A DNA stretch of 64,000 nucleotides from Mactra quadrangularis (GCA_025267735.1 CM046298.1:31161264-31225263), one strand, 5' to 3'. Shown: positions 46,505-58,841, counted from the first letter of the stretch. The notes: generated from the letters alone by a model not told the origin. Translations and numbers: made by a program.

Positions 46505-49500
46505 TTATATATATATGACTGTACTGAACATGGCGGACCAATTTTGCACTCGTCCTCTCACAGGCAGCCTAACCAGCACTGCCATTGTTCATGTGTCATG
46601 GACAGGTCACCTGATCACCACTTTGCGGCTGGATTGTCTCCCCCTGAAAATCTGGTCTATTTCTCATATAGACATATAATATAGTAGGCTATACATGTAT
46701 ATGACTCTACTGAACATGGCGGACCGATTTCCCATTTGACCGCTGACAGCCAGCCTAACCAGCACTGCTATTGGTCACGTGTCATGGACAAGTCACCCGA
46801 TCACCACTTTGCAGCTGGATTGTCTTCCCCTGAAAATCTGGTCTATTTCTCATATAGACATATAGTACAGTAGCCTATACATGTATATAATGACTGTACT
46901 GAACATGGCATACCGATTTCGCGCTTGACCGCCCACAGCCAGCCTAACCAGCACTGCCATTGGTCAAGTGTCATGGACAGGTCACCCGATCATCACTTTG
47001 CGGCTGGATTGTCTCCCCCTGAAAATCTTGTCTATTTCTCATATAGACATATAGTATTGTAGGCTATACATGTATATGACTCTACTGAACATGGAGGACC
47101 GATTTCGCATTTGACCGCTGACAGCCAGCCTAACCAGCACTGCTATTGGTCACGTGTCATGGACATTCCCCGATCACCACTTTGCAGCTGGATTGTCTCC
47201 CCCTGAAAATCTGGTCTATTTCTCATATAGACATATAGTATTGTAGGCTATACATGTATATGACTCTACTGAACATGGTTGACCGATTTCGCGCATGACG
47301 GCTAACAGCCAGCCTCACCAACACTGCCATTGGTCACGTGTCATGGACAGGTCACCAGATCACCACTTTGCAGCTGGATTGTCTCCCCCTGAAAATCATG
47401 TCTATGTCTCATATAGACTTATAGTACAGTAGCCTAAACATGTATATGACTCTACTGAACATGGTTGACCGATTTCGCGCATGACCCATCACAGCCAGCT
47501 TAACCAGCACTGCCATTGGTCACGTATCAAAGAAAGGTCACCTGATCAACACTTTGCAGCTGGATTGTCTCCCCCTGAAAATCTGGTCTATTTCTCATAT
47601 AGACATGTAGTATAGTAGGCTATACATGTATATGACTGTACTGAACATGGCGGACCGATTTCATGCTTGACCGCTCACAGCCAGTCTAACCAGCACTGCC
47701 ATAGGTAACCTGTCATGGACAAACCACCCGATCACCACTTTGTGACTGGATTGTCTCCCCTGAAAATTTGGTCTATTTCTCATATAGACATATAGTATAG
47801 CAGGCTATACATGTATATGACTGTACTGAACATGGCGGACCGATTTCATGCTTGACCGCTCACAGCCAGCCTAACCAGCACTGCCTTTGGTCACGTTTCA
47901 TGGATAGTTCATACAATCACCACTTTGCGGCTGGATCATCTCCCACTGAAAATCTGGTATATTTCTCATATAGACATATAGTACAGTATCCTATATATGT
48001 ATATGACTCTAATGAACATGGCGGACTGTTTTCCCGCTTGACTGCTCAAAGCCAGCCTAACCAGCACTGAAATTGGTCACGTGTCAGGGACAGGTCATCC
48101 GATCACCACTTTGGGGCTGGATTGTCTCCCCCTGAAAATCTGTTCTATTTCTCATAAAGACATGTAGTACAGTAGCCTATACATGAATATGACTCTACTG
48201 AACATGGCGGACCGAATTCATGCTTGACCGCTCACAGCCAGCCTAACCAGCACTTCCATTGGTCACGTGTCATGGACAGGTCACCCGATCACCACTTTGC
48301 GGCTAGATTGTCTCCCCCTGAAAATCTAGTCTATTTTTCATATAGACATATAGTACAGTAGGTTATATATGTATATGACTCTACTGAACATGGTGGACCA
48401 ATTTCGCGCTTAACCGCCCACAGCCAGCCTAAACAGCATGGCCATTGGTCATGTGTCACGGCCAGGTCACCCGATAACCACTTTGCGGCTGGATTGTCTC
48501 TCCCTTTAATTCTGGTCTATTTCTCATTTAGACATACATGTATAATACAGTAGCATATACATGTATATGACTGTACTGAACATGGCGGACCGATTTCGCG
48601 CTTGACCGCTCACAGCCAGCCTAACCAGCACTTCCATAGGTCATGTGTCATTGGCAGGCCACCCGATCACCACTTTGCAGCTGAATTGTCTCCCCCTGAA
48701 AATCTGGTCTATTTTTCATATAGACATATAGTAAAGTAGCCTATACATGTATATGACTGTACTGAACATGGCGGACCGACTTCGCGCATGACCACTCACA
48801 GACAGCCTAACCAGTAATGCCATTGGTAACATGTCTGGGACAGGTCACCCGATCACCACTTTGCGGCTGGATTGTCTACCCCTGAAAATCTGGTCTATTT
48901 CTCATATAGACATACATGTATAGTACAGTAGGCTATACATGTATATGACTGTACTGAACATGACGGACCGATTTTGCGCTTGACCGCCCACAGCCAGCCT
49001 AACCAGCACTGCCATTGGTCACATGTCATGGACAGGTCACCAGATCACCACTTTGTGGCTGGATTGTCTCCCCCTGAAAATCTGGTCTATTTCTCCTATA
49101 GACATATAGTACAGTAGGTTATATATGTATATGACTGTACTGAACATGGCGGACCGATTTCGCGCTTAACCACCCACAGCCAGCCTAACCAACACTGCTA
49201 TTGGTCACATGTCATGGACAGGTCACCCGATAACAACTTTGCGGCTGGATTGTTTCTCCCTTAAAATCTGGTCTATTTCTCATATAGACATACATGTATA
49301 ATACAGTAGCATATACATGTATATGACTCGACTGAACATGGCGGACCAATTTCGCGCTTGACCGCTCACAGCCTGCCTAACCAGCACTGCCATTGGTCAC
49401 GTGTCATGAACAGGTCACCCGGTCACCACTATGCGACTGGATTGTCTCCCCCTGAAAATCTGGTCTATTTCTCATTTAGACATAGAGTACAGTAGCCTAT

Positions 49501-52500
49501 GCATGTATGTGACTCTACTGAACATGGCGGACCGATTTGCCACTTGACTGCTCAAAGCCAGCCTAACCAGCACTGCCATTGGTCACGTGTCATGAACAGG
49601 TCACCCGGTCACCACTATGCGACTGGATTGTCTCCCCCTGAAAATCTGGTCTATTTCTCATTTAGACATATAGTACAGTATCCTATACATGTATATGACT
49701 CTACTGAACATGGCGGACTGATTTGCCGCTTATCTGCTCACAGCCAGCCTAACCAGCACTGCCATTGGTCAACTGTCATGGACAGGTTACCCGATCTCCA
49801 CTTTGTGGCTGGATTGTCTTCCGCTGAAAATCTGGTCTTTTTCTTATATACACAAACATGTATAGTACAGTAGCGTATACATGTATATGACTCTACTGAA
49901 CATGGCGCACTGAATTCGCGCTTGACCACTCACAGCCAGCCTAACCAGCACTGTCATTGGTCACGTGTCATGGACAGGTCACCAGATCACCACTTTGCGG
50001 CTGGATTGTCACCCCCTGAAAATCTGGTCTATTTCTCATATAGACATGTAGTACAGTAGCCTATACAAGTATATGACTCTTCTGAATATGGTGGACTGAT
50101 TTCGTGCTTGACGGCTCAGAGCCAGCCTGACCAGCACTGCCATTGGTCACCTATCAAGGAAAGGTCACCTGATCACCACTTTGCGACTGGATTGTCTCCC
50201 TCTGAAAATCTGGTCTATTTCTCATATTGACATATAGTACAGTAGGCTATACATGTATTTGACTCTACTGAACATGGCGGACCAATTTAGCGCTTGACCG
50301 CTCACAGCCAGTCTAACCAGCACTGCCATTGGTCACGTGTTATGGACAGGTCAACCGATCACCTCTTTGCGGCTGGATTGTCTGCCCCTGAAAATCTGGT
50401 CTATTTCTCATTTAGACATATAGTACAATAGGCTATACATGTATATGACTCTACTGAACATGGCAGACCGATTTTGCGTTTGACCGCTCACAGCCAGCCT
50501 AACCATCACTGCCATTGGTCACGTGTCATGGATAGGTCACCCGATCACCACTTTGCGGCTGGATTGTCTCCCCCTGAAAGTCTTGTCTATGTCTCATATA
50601 GACATATAGTACAGTAGCCTATACATGTATATGACTGTACTGAGCATGGTTTACCGATTTCGCGCTTTACCGCTCAAAGCCAGCCTAATAAGCAATGCCA
50701 TTGATCACATGTCATTGACAGGTCACCCGATCACCACTTTGCGGCTTGTTTGTCTCCCCATGAAAATCTGGTCTATTTCTCATATAAACATATACTACAG
50801 TAGCCTATACATGTATATGACTGCACTGAACATGGTTGACCGATTTTGCGCTTGACCGCTCACAGCCAGCCTAACCAGCACTGCCAATGGTCACGTGTCC
50901 TGGACAGGTCACCCGATCACCACTTTGTGGCTGGATTGTCTCCCCCTGAAAATTTGGTCTATTTCTCATATAGACATACAGTACAGTAGCCTATACATGT
51001 ATATGACTCTACTGAACATGGCAAACCAATTTCAAGCTTGACTGCTCACAGCCAGCCTTACCAGCACTGCCATTGGTCACATGTCATGGACAGGTCATCC
51101 GATCACCACTTTGCGGCTGGATTGTCTCCACCTGAAAATCTGTTCTATTTCTCATATAGACATATAATACAGTAGCCTATTCATGTATATGACTCTACTG
51201 AACATGGCGGACCGATTTCGCGCTTGACCGCTCACGGCCAGCCTTACCAGCACTGCCATTGGTCACGTGTCATGGACAGGTCAGTTGATCACCACTTTGC
51301 GGCTGGATTGTCTCCACCTGAAAATCTGGTCTATTTCTCATATAGACATATAGTACAGTAGCCTATACATGTATATGACTGTACTGAATATGGCATACTG
51401 ATTTCACGCTTGACCGCTGACAGCCAGCCTAACCAGCACTGCCGTAGGTCACGTGTCATGGACAGGTCACCCGATCACCACTTTTCGGCTGGATTGTCTC
51501 ACCCTTAAAATCTGGTCTATTTCTCATATAGACATATAGTACAGTAGCCTATATATGTATATGACTCTACTGAACATAGCTGACCGATTTTGCGCTTGAC
51601 CGCTCACAGCCAGCCTAATCAGCACTGCCATTGGTCACGTGTCATGGACAGGTCACCCGATCACCACTTTGCGGCCGGATTGTCTCCCCCTTAAAATCTG
51701 GTCTATTTCTCATATAGACATATAGTACAGTAGCCTATATATGTATATGACTCTACTGAACATGGCGGATCAATTTCGCGCTTGACCGCTCACAGTCAGC
51801 CTAACCAGCACTGCCATTGGTCATGTGTCATCGACAGGTCACCCGATCACCACTTTGTGGCTGGATTGTCTCCCCCTGAAAATCTGGTCTATTTCTCATA
51901 TAGACATATAGTACAGTAGCCTATACATGTATATGACTGTACTGAACATGGCGAACCGATTTTGCGCTTGACCGCTCACAGCCAGCTTAACCAGCACTGC
52001 CATTGGTCACGTGTCATGGACAGGTCACTCGATCACCACTTTGTGGCTGGATTGTCTCCCCCTGAAAATCTGGTCTATTTCTCATATAGACATATAATAC
52101 AGTAGGATATTAATGCATATGACTGTACTGAATTAGCATACTGATTTCACGCTTGACCGCTGACAGCCAGCCTAACCAGCACTGCCGTAGGTCACGTCTC
52201 ATAGACAGGTCACCCGATCACCACTTTGCGGCTGGATTGTCTCCCCCTGAAAATCTGATCTATTTCTTATATAGACATGTAGTACAGTAGCCTATATATG
52301 TACATGACTCTACTGAACATGGATGACCGATTTCGCGCTTGACCGCTCACAGCCAGCTTAACCAGCACTGCAATTGGTCACCTGTCATGGACAGGTCACC
52401 CGATCACCACTTTGTGGCTGGATTGTCTCCCCCTGAAAATCTGGTGTATTTCTCATATAGGCATATAGTACAGTAGCCTATACATAAATATGACTCTACT

Positions 52501-53270
52501 GAACATGGCGGATCGTTTTCGCCCTTGACCGCTCACAGCCAGCCTAACCAGCACTGCCATTGGTCACGTGTCATGGACAGGTCACCCGATCACCGCATTG
52601 CGGCTGGATTGTCTCCCCCTGAAAATCTGGTCTATTTCTCATATAGAGATATAGTACAGGAGGCTATACATGTATATGACTACTGAACATGGCGGACCCA
52701 TTTTGCGCTTGACCGCTCACAGCCAGCCTAACCAGCACTGCCATTGGTCACCTGTCATGGACAGGTCTCCGGATCACCACTTTGGGGCTGAATTGTCTAC
52801 CGCTGAAAATCTGGTCTATTTCTCATATAGATATATAGTACAGTAGGCTATACATGAATATGACTGTACTGAATATGGCGGACCCATTTTGCGCTTGACC
52901 GCTCACAGCCAGCCTATACAGCACTGCCATTGGTCATAGACTGGTCACCCGATCACCTTTTTGCGGCTGGATTATCTCCCCCTGAAAATCTGGTCTATTT
53001 CTCATATAGACATATAGTACAGTAGCCTATACATGTATATGACTCTACTGAACATGGCGGATGGACCGATTTGCACTTGACTACTCACAGCGAGCCTAAC
53101 CAGCACTGCCATTGGGCACGTGTCATGGACAGGTCACGCGATCACCACTTTGCGCCTGGATTGTCTCCCCCTGAAAATCTGGTCTATTTCTCATATAGAC
53201 ATAATAGTACAGTAGCCTATACATGTATATGACTGTACTGAACATGGCGGACCGATTTCACTCTCGACCG
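46505..53270. repeat. 186-bp satellite array, about 37 copies
   Basis: The word 'ctgaacatgg' (with variants) recurs at about 46523, 46709, 46898, 47084 and so on to 53236, with spacing near 186 bp. Each unit reads in order 'atgactctactgaacatggc', 'gaccgctcacagccagccta', 'gccattggtcacgtgtcatg', 'gatcaccactttgcggctgg', 'ctgaaaatctggtctatttc' and 'tagacatatagtacagtagc'. Copies differ by scattered substitutions and one- or few-base indels, with no inserted elements. Each unit holds an inverted CCAAT box next to a CACGTG E-box, and an AACATGGCGG block. Frames of 60-124 aa inside are artefacts. Confidence 0.95.
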
Positions 53271-54324
53271 CTCAGTGAGTAGCAGTGTGAGTAGCAAGGG
53301 CGGGTAACAAGCCCCCAAAGTGATTCTAGTGCGCTGGGTTCGTGACCCATACCGACTGGGCGGCGTTCCGGGTTGGGTCCGAGGCCAAAACCGGAAGTAG
53401 GTCACCATTGTTTACATATGTACATATTCATATTGTGTCTATAGAGCGTATAGAGTGAGTAGCAAGGGCGGGTCACTCGCCCCCTAAGTGGTTCTAGCGC
53501 GCTGGGTTCGTGACCCATACCGACTGGGCGGCGTTCCGGGTTGGGTCCGAGGCCAAAACCGGAAGTAGGTCGCTACATATGTACATGTCCATATAGTGTC
53601 TATAGAGCGAATATGGTGAGTAGCAAGGGCGGGAAACTCGCCCCCAAAGTGGTTCTAGCGCGCTGGGTTCGTGACCCATACCGACTGGGCGGCGTTCCGG
53701 GTTGGGTCCGAGGCCAAAAAAGAAGTAGGTCACCATTGTTTACATATGTACATGTCCATATAGTGTCTATAGAGCGTAAAGAGTGAGTAGCAAGGGCGGG
53801 TAACTCGCCCCCAAAGTGGTTCTAGCGCGCTGGGTTCGTGACTCATACCGACTGGGCGGCGTTCCGGGTTCGGTCCGAGCCAAAACCGGAAGTAGGTCAC
53901 CATTGTTTACATATGCACATGTCCATATAGTGTCTATAGAACGTATAGAGTGAGTAGCAAGGGCGGGTAACTCGCCCCCAAAGTGGTTCTAGCGCGCTGA
54001 GTTCGTGACCCATACCGACTGGGCGGCGTTCCGGGTTGGGTCCGAGCCAAAAACCGGAAGTAGGTCACCATTGTTTACATATGTACATGTCCATATAGTG
54101 TCTATAGAGCGTATAGAGTGAGTAGCAAGGGCGGGTAACTCGCCCCCAAAGGGGTTTTAGCGCTTGGTTCGTGACCCATATCGACTTGGCGGCGTTCCGG
54201 GTTGGGTCCGAGGCCAAAACCGGAAGTAGGTCATCATTGTTTACATATGTACATGTCCATATAGTGTCTATAGAGCGTATAGAGTGAGTAGCAAGGGCGG
54301 GTAACTCGCCCCCAAAGTGGTTCA
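53271..54324. repeat. ~167-bp GC-richer satellite, 6 full copies plus part
   Basis: 'gtgagtagcaagggcgg' recurs at 53287, 53455, 53616, 53783, 53950, 54118 and 54284. Units are CpG-containing ('tctagcgcgctgggttcgtg', 'gactgggcggcgttccgggt', 'ggccaaaaccggaagtaggt') and end in 'catatagtgtctatagagcg'. The array starts abruptly inside a unit of the 186-bp satellite ('gaccgctcag|tgagtag') and ends at 54324 in unrelated sequence. Overlapping frames on both strands are artefacts. Confidence 0.95.
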
Positions 54325-54530
54325 AAACAAGTTATCGTAAGTCTTAAAGTCAAAAAGATAATAAAAATAACTTTGATATACATGTACATGTATTCAAAAG
54401 GTGTACACTATTTACATAATTCAATAATTAGAATCGATCGGCCAAAAATTGACTGTATTATTATAGTTTCTTGCTTTTGACTCAGGGTGATTTCTATAGT
54501 ATTTGTTTTAAAAGCGCGTCATAACTGACT

Positions 54531-54795
54531 TACAGCCTCCATGGTTGCTCATTTGGTAGCGCACAATTCTTCTGATCGATGAGTTCGTAAGTTCGATTCC
54601 CGGGCGGAGCATACTTTCGTGGAGCTTTGTCATGAAATAATTTTACAGCAAATCTCTTTTCTACCACCGGTTAAAATCATTTTGGTCAGTTGCTAGTATC
54701 TGGTTAACAGCTAAACCCAGAGATGAAGCCTTCCCAGAAACGGCGAATAGATTGACTTATCAAAGTAATGCAATGGCATTCAACCCAAAAAATGT
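54531..54795 (+). mobile_element. tRNA-derived SINE, near full length
   Basis: Head 'gctcatttggtagcgcac' (A box) and 'aagttcgattcccgggcgg' (B box); body 'gctttgtcatgaaataattt', 'gctagtatctggttaacagc' and 'cccagagatgaagcct'; 3' end 'ggcattcaacccaaaaaa'. Same family as 63611 and, more diverged, 11915 and 18215. Confidence 0.75.
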
Positions 54796-55126
54796 TCATT
54801 ATCCTGCAATCTTCATAATCGTGTCACTTGCAATTTGCAATAAGAAATTGTGATTAATCGATTTTTTTGTGAGGTAGAAAATAGTATTACAGTTCGTTAT
54901 CACGGTGGGGAATTTCGGTCTCGATTTCATCCAAGATTTTTGACCATATATGGAAAGTGCTGCAGTAAATGTTTTTGTGGAAAATGCAGCCGTTCTGGCG
55001 AATTTTGGGTGACAATTTACGTATCAAATAAATCCCGACAGTTGCAACTCGAAAGGAGCTTTTTGTGCGTATTTTTGGGAAAATATGCCAAATGGCAAAT
55101 TCCAAAAAGCAAAAACCATACCGAGG
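54796..55126. other. non-coding; one 96-aa frame without a known domain
   Basis: The plus frame 54850-55140 is Cys-containing but has no recognised motif and runs into the pentanucleotide tract. Not called as a gene. Confidence 0.35.
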
Positions 55127-55220
55127 ATAACATAACATAACATAACATAACATAACATAACATAACATAACATAACATAACATAACATAACATAACATAA
55201 CATAACATAACATAACATAA
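55127..55220. repeat. (ATAAC)n microsatellite, about 19 units
   Basis: Uninterrupted 'cataa' units. It forms the 3' end of the minus-strand LINE fragment that follows (TTATG repeats on that strand). All three minus frames give MLCYV repeats, which are artefacts. Confidence 0.97.
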
Positions 55221-55890
55221 ATTTTATTTTAGGCTTAAGCCTTGAGGCCCATCGCCATGAACATAATTATATACATTTACATAATATCATAGTACATATT
55301 TAATTACAATTGTAATATAAACAGACATTTAATCAATACATATAATAAATTTTAATTATTACATTTGTAATATTTATGAATCAAAAATTTAACAATTATA
55401 TTAAGTGTAAAATGAAAATATATTTAGTTATTCATTTACACGAGATAAATGAATACATGTGGTAATGTTAATATCTCTGTTATGTGAGAACATTGTATAT
55501 ACGGTAGCATTGTGAATTTTTATAATAAGTATACATGTATAATAGATCTTGATATCATTGCTCCTGTTCATCTCTTATTTTAAAAGCTTTGATACAGAAA
55601 ATACATAGTTTATTCAGTACTGATTGTTTTGATTCGTTCAGCAGTAAAATTAATTTGTGCATATTTGGTCTAGATCTATAAAACCTGGGTATGTAGGCTA
55701 GTCTTAATTGTGTGTATAAAGGGCAGATAAAAAGAAAATGAAAAATATCTTCAACATCATTTAATGAACAATAAATGCACATACTTTCATTTCTTGGAAT
55801 GTATGTGTGACGACCGGTTTCGATTGCCAATTTATGAGAAGAAAGTCTAAGTTGTGATAAATAATAAATATGTCCGGATAAAGTCACGTG
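55221..55890 (-). pseudogene. 5'-truncated LINE: ORF2 tail and 3' UTR
   Basis: The minus-strand frame 55887-55555 (110 aa) reads LSSHKLAIETGRHTYIPRNE, then CIYCSLNDVEDIFHFLFICP: the R-x-C-x2-C...EDxxHFLxxCP zinc-binding tail of LINE ORF2 proteins. About 330 bp of 3' sequence leads to the TTATG repeat. The frame is open to its natural end, so the copy is younger than the one at 31.1-32.2 kb. The 5' break lies near 55890. Clade not assigned. Confidence 0.78.
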
Positions 55891-56816
55891 GGATCCCCGC
55901 TGTTGTAATGGGCTCTAGATACTTCTACGTGTACACACTCTTCTGAGCTTTACTGAATGGTGTTAGTATAAAATTAATTAGCTTTTTGGAGGAAATGTAT
56001 CTTATCTTTGATTGTATGGGTTTATATTAGCAGAAATAATAAGTTTAGTATCATTTGGTGTCGTCCATAACTTAAGTATGTAAACATCTACACGACACTT
56101 GCAGGCGCGTAGGAGCTGAGGCCGCAGAGGCCTCGGCCGTAATATTCTGGCAAGCAGCGGCTATGGGACCGCGAGTTAATGTTTCATGACACATATTGAA
56201 AATTTTGAGGTCTAACACAAAGATATGTTTTTAAACAGGGGTTCTGAAAGTGCTGGAAATCGAATTTCTGAGACTTACATTCACTTTAATTAATTTCGAC
56301 CCGTACTCTCCCTATCTGCGGACCTAATATTTAGATCCTTCCTACGCGCCTGACTTGATTTTGTCAATTATCATTCTCGTACCCCTAGGTTGTCAAGATT
56401 CACAAGTATCGAGAATGGTCAATTTTTTGGCAATTATATCACGGTGCGCTAATTAAAATTAAGATCTATACAAAATTAATAGGAAAGTAAGAGGTATAGA
56501 ATTATTCAGGGGAACCAATACAGGAAAGGAAGAAAAAACAGAAAGCTAGTCAGCTACTATATCACCACAATGTCAATAGTAGATGTGATCTATCCGGCTT
56601 GCAAAAGTGCTACCAGGGACAAGTCCCCGCCGGCATAGCTCAGTGTCTTATAAATATGTGTACATTAGCTGGAGAAAAAAACCCTTGGAAGTGTTGGGAA
56701 GACAACTAACTCCTCTTAGAATTGTGCCAAAGAAGGTTACGATTCATAACAAGTTATACACATGCTTATTTAAATATCCATGTATTAAAATTTACAAATG
56801 TATATACATATATTTT
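55891..56816. other. non-coding; intron side of the METTL7-type exon
   Basis: A short GC-richer patch with 'gcgcgtaggagctgaggccg' near 56104 resembles dispersed-repeat ends. No upstream METTL7 exon was recognised here. The sequence ends in a pyrimidine-containing acceptor 'atatattttcag' at 56819. Confidence 0.4.
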
Positions 56817-56819
56817 CAG

Positions 56820-57053
56820 GGTGGAATGTTTCTTTTTATTGAACACGCAGCCGCTGAGAAAAACACATGGAAAAGATTTTTGCACACGTTGATGGAACCA
56901 GTTCATTATGTATTGTACGACAAATGTTCAGTCCATAGGGAAACAGAAGATTATATTAGTGCAAGTAGTTTTAAAGATATTCAAATAGAACGATTTCAAT
57001 CAAAGCTTTTATATTGGCTTAATCTTAGCATAGCTGGAACTGCATCTAAATAA
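56820..57053 (+). CDS. terminal exon of a METTL7-type (thiol) methyltransferase gene
   Basis: The 77-codon exon starts GGMFLFIEHAAAEKNTWKRF, goes on through EPVHYVLYDKC and HRETEDYI, and ends GTASK before TAA. This matches the C-terminal region of METTL7A/B (TMT1A/B): the 'RPGG.(F/Y).FMEH.AAE..TW' strand, the 'P....L(F/Y)D.C...RE' segment and the closing short helix. These are membrane-bound, S-adenosylmethionine-dependent alkyl thiol methyltransferases of ER and lipid droplets (family knowledge). The acceptor TTTTCAG|GGT gives a phase-0 start at the conserved GG, where the preceding exon would supply 'VL(R/K)P'. A longer frame that reaches back to 56607 is just intron without stops. The SAM-binding exons are not seen in the window. 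No break is visible, so it may be functional or an orphan duplicate. A TIR element begins 37 bp after the stop. Confidence 0.75.
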   Translation, partial: GGMFLFIEHAAAEKNTWKRFLHTLMEPVHYVLYDKCSVHRETEDYISASSFKDIQIERFQSKLLYWLNLSIAGTASK

Positions 57054-57090
57054 GTTAAACTCAAAGTGGTCGATATACGAGTTTGTATAT

Positions 57091-58841
57091 GTTACAGGGA
57101 ATGTGTGTAATCAGGGATTTCATGAAATCCCTGAAATTTAGGGATTTCATGTAATCCCTAACCATGCAAAATTCGGTCAGGGAATACATGTAAACCCTGA
57201 ACTTTTCTAGGGATTTCATGTACATTGTATTCCCTGATTTTTCCCCCAAATTTTACACATATTCCCTGACCATAAATTTATCATGATTTAAATGTAAAAT
57301 ATGATTCATTGTGCTGTAAGGTTTTACTTATTAGATTTTTTCACTGTTATGCATTGAGACTTTTGTTATGTGAATGCAATTATAGTATTATAGCTTTGCA
57401 AAGAAACGGTAAAAACCTATTTGTTTGTGAATTACATGAATTCCCTAACTTGGTAAAAGAATTACATGAAATCCCTGGTAACACACTTTCCCTGAAACAT
57501 AATTAGGTTAATAGATTATTATTATACTCTTCTATGCTTACATATGTCTTGTAGGGCTGTCACGATATATACCGGTATATTGCAAAATGCAGTTGCAGCA
57601 ACACGTACCTTGGAACGATTTTAATGTACCGGTATTTAGCGATTTTTCTATTTCATTGGAATTTTCTTCTCTTGCGAAATAAAAGTAGCAGAACGTCACT
57701 TTTACCATTGTTTATTCCATCCAACCTAAAGTTGCAAGAATTTAACCGATTGGGGCTCGTCTCAGTCCTAAATGACCATGATACTAAAAGAGGCTAGATT
57801 CTATCAGTTACAAATAAGATTTATATTGCTTCTGTTAAATACAGCAAAGGAACAAAGAATGTAAAAGCCCACAATGTATCGTGGTACGTATCGCGATACG
57901 ATAATAGGGTGTTGCAATATACGCTTCTGGCCTATCGTGGCCGCCCTAATGTCTTGTACTCATATACAGTACCCATCAAAAGTTTGAAAACATTTTCACT
58001 TTGCAAGCCTACTGAATAGCTTTTGTTCAAAATTTGATAATTGTTTAATTCGAAATGCTTTCTAGTTTTGCTTCATTCCTAGGTTATTATTGTAAATATA
58101 ACTGAGGCTACATAGATAAAAGCCATGTTATGGAAAATAATTACAATAAACATGGTTTTGCAGCTTTAGGATGTCAGATGCTGAATCTTATAAATGTGTT
58201 GCATTCATGTAATTTGTTTATATTTCATCACATACCATACTTGAATATACTAAAGTAATAATTCTACAAATATAATCATCAAAATTCGAGAATTGTGGTA
58301 AGTTTCTTTAGTCTCCCACCGCAACTTGTGACTTTTGGTGGGTACATGTACTGTATTTGCGTTTTCTATAGGTCTTATTTTTTAGCACTGAATATTTGTC
58401 AGGGTTGTTTACTTTGCTCTTTTATAATGATATGCTTTATCAAATTAGTGGACTTTTTACCGAATATTTTAAATTAATTTAAATTGTAGTACAGACAATT
58501 ATTGAATTTTTTTAAACTCAAGTCATAAGTTGTTATTATAACAATTGTTATAAAAACAAAGATGACATTTGCATGAATAAATTGCTGTAAATAATTAAAG
58601 TGTTTTAGTTGTCTACTTAAAGACATTGAATGTAAGAATTTCATCACTGATCAACATGATTTGTATCAACAATCGAGTCAGGGTATTTGTGTAAAAATGA
58701 AAATAATATTCTAGGGATTTCATGTAATCCCTAGTGAAACCAGGGATTTCACGTATTCCCTAAAATCACTAGGGATTACATGAATTCCCTGAATTGGTTA
58801 GGGATTACGTGAAATCCCTGAGTTCACACATTCCCTGTAAC
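57091..58841 (+). mobile_element. 1.75-kb TIR element with AGGGATTTCATGAAATCCCT-type repeats, copy 1
   Basis: Ends GTTACAGGGAATGTGTG and its complement, flanked by AT-rich 'tatat' words. Palindromic words of the form AGGGATTNCATGNAATCCCT cluster within ~180 bp of each end (several at each side) and again near 57430-57480. Two short frames (57309-57506 and 58295-58477) have no domain. A second copy lies inverted at 60218-61961. A 397-bp hAT-type insertion lies at 57552-57948. Superfamily not assigned; the target duplication cannot be read because the flanks are AT repeats. Confidence 0.85.
57552..57948 (+). mobile_element. 397-bp hAT-type MITE nested in copy 1, exact 8-bp duplication
   Basis: Ends TAGGGCTGTCACGATA and TATCGTGGCCGCCCTA; ATGTCTTG is duplicated at 57544-57551 and 57949-57956. 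Inner words 'ataccggtatat' and 'gtatcgcgatac' are palindromic. No coding capacity. Confidence 0.88.

Noticed and set aside
46502..50855. several 60-124-aa frames in the 46-53 kb region
   Set aside because: All lie in the 186-bp satellite; frame continuity depends on chance indels and is not kept from unit to unit.
53217..54325. 80-86-aa frames on both strands
   Set aside because: Translations of the 167-bp satellite on both strands.
54887..55218. minus-strand frames reading MLCYV repeats
   Set aside because: Translation of the (ATAAC)n microsatellite.
56607..56819. upstream extension of the METTL7-type frame to an ATG at 56607
   Set aside because: The added residues have no METTL7 similarity and the conserved part begins exactly after a TTTTCAG acceptor.
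57309..58477. 65-aa and 60-aa frames, the first identical in the second TIR element
   Set aside because: Identity follows from the recent copying of the element; the other frame is shifted between copies, and neither has a domain.
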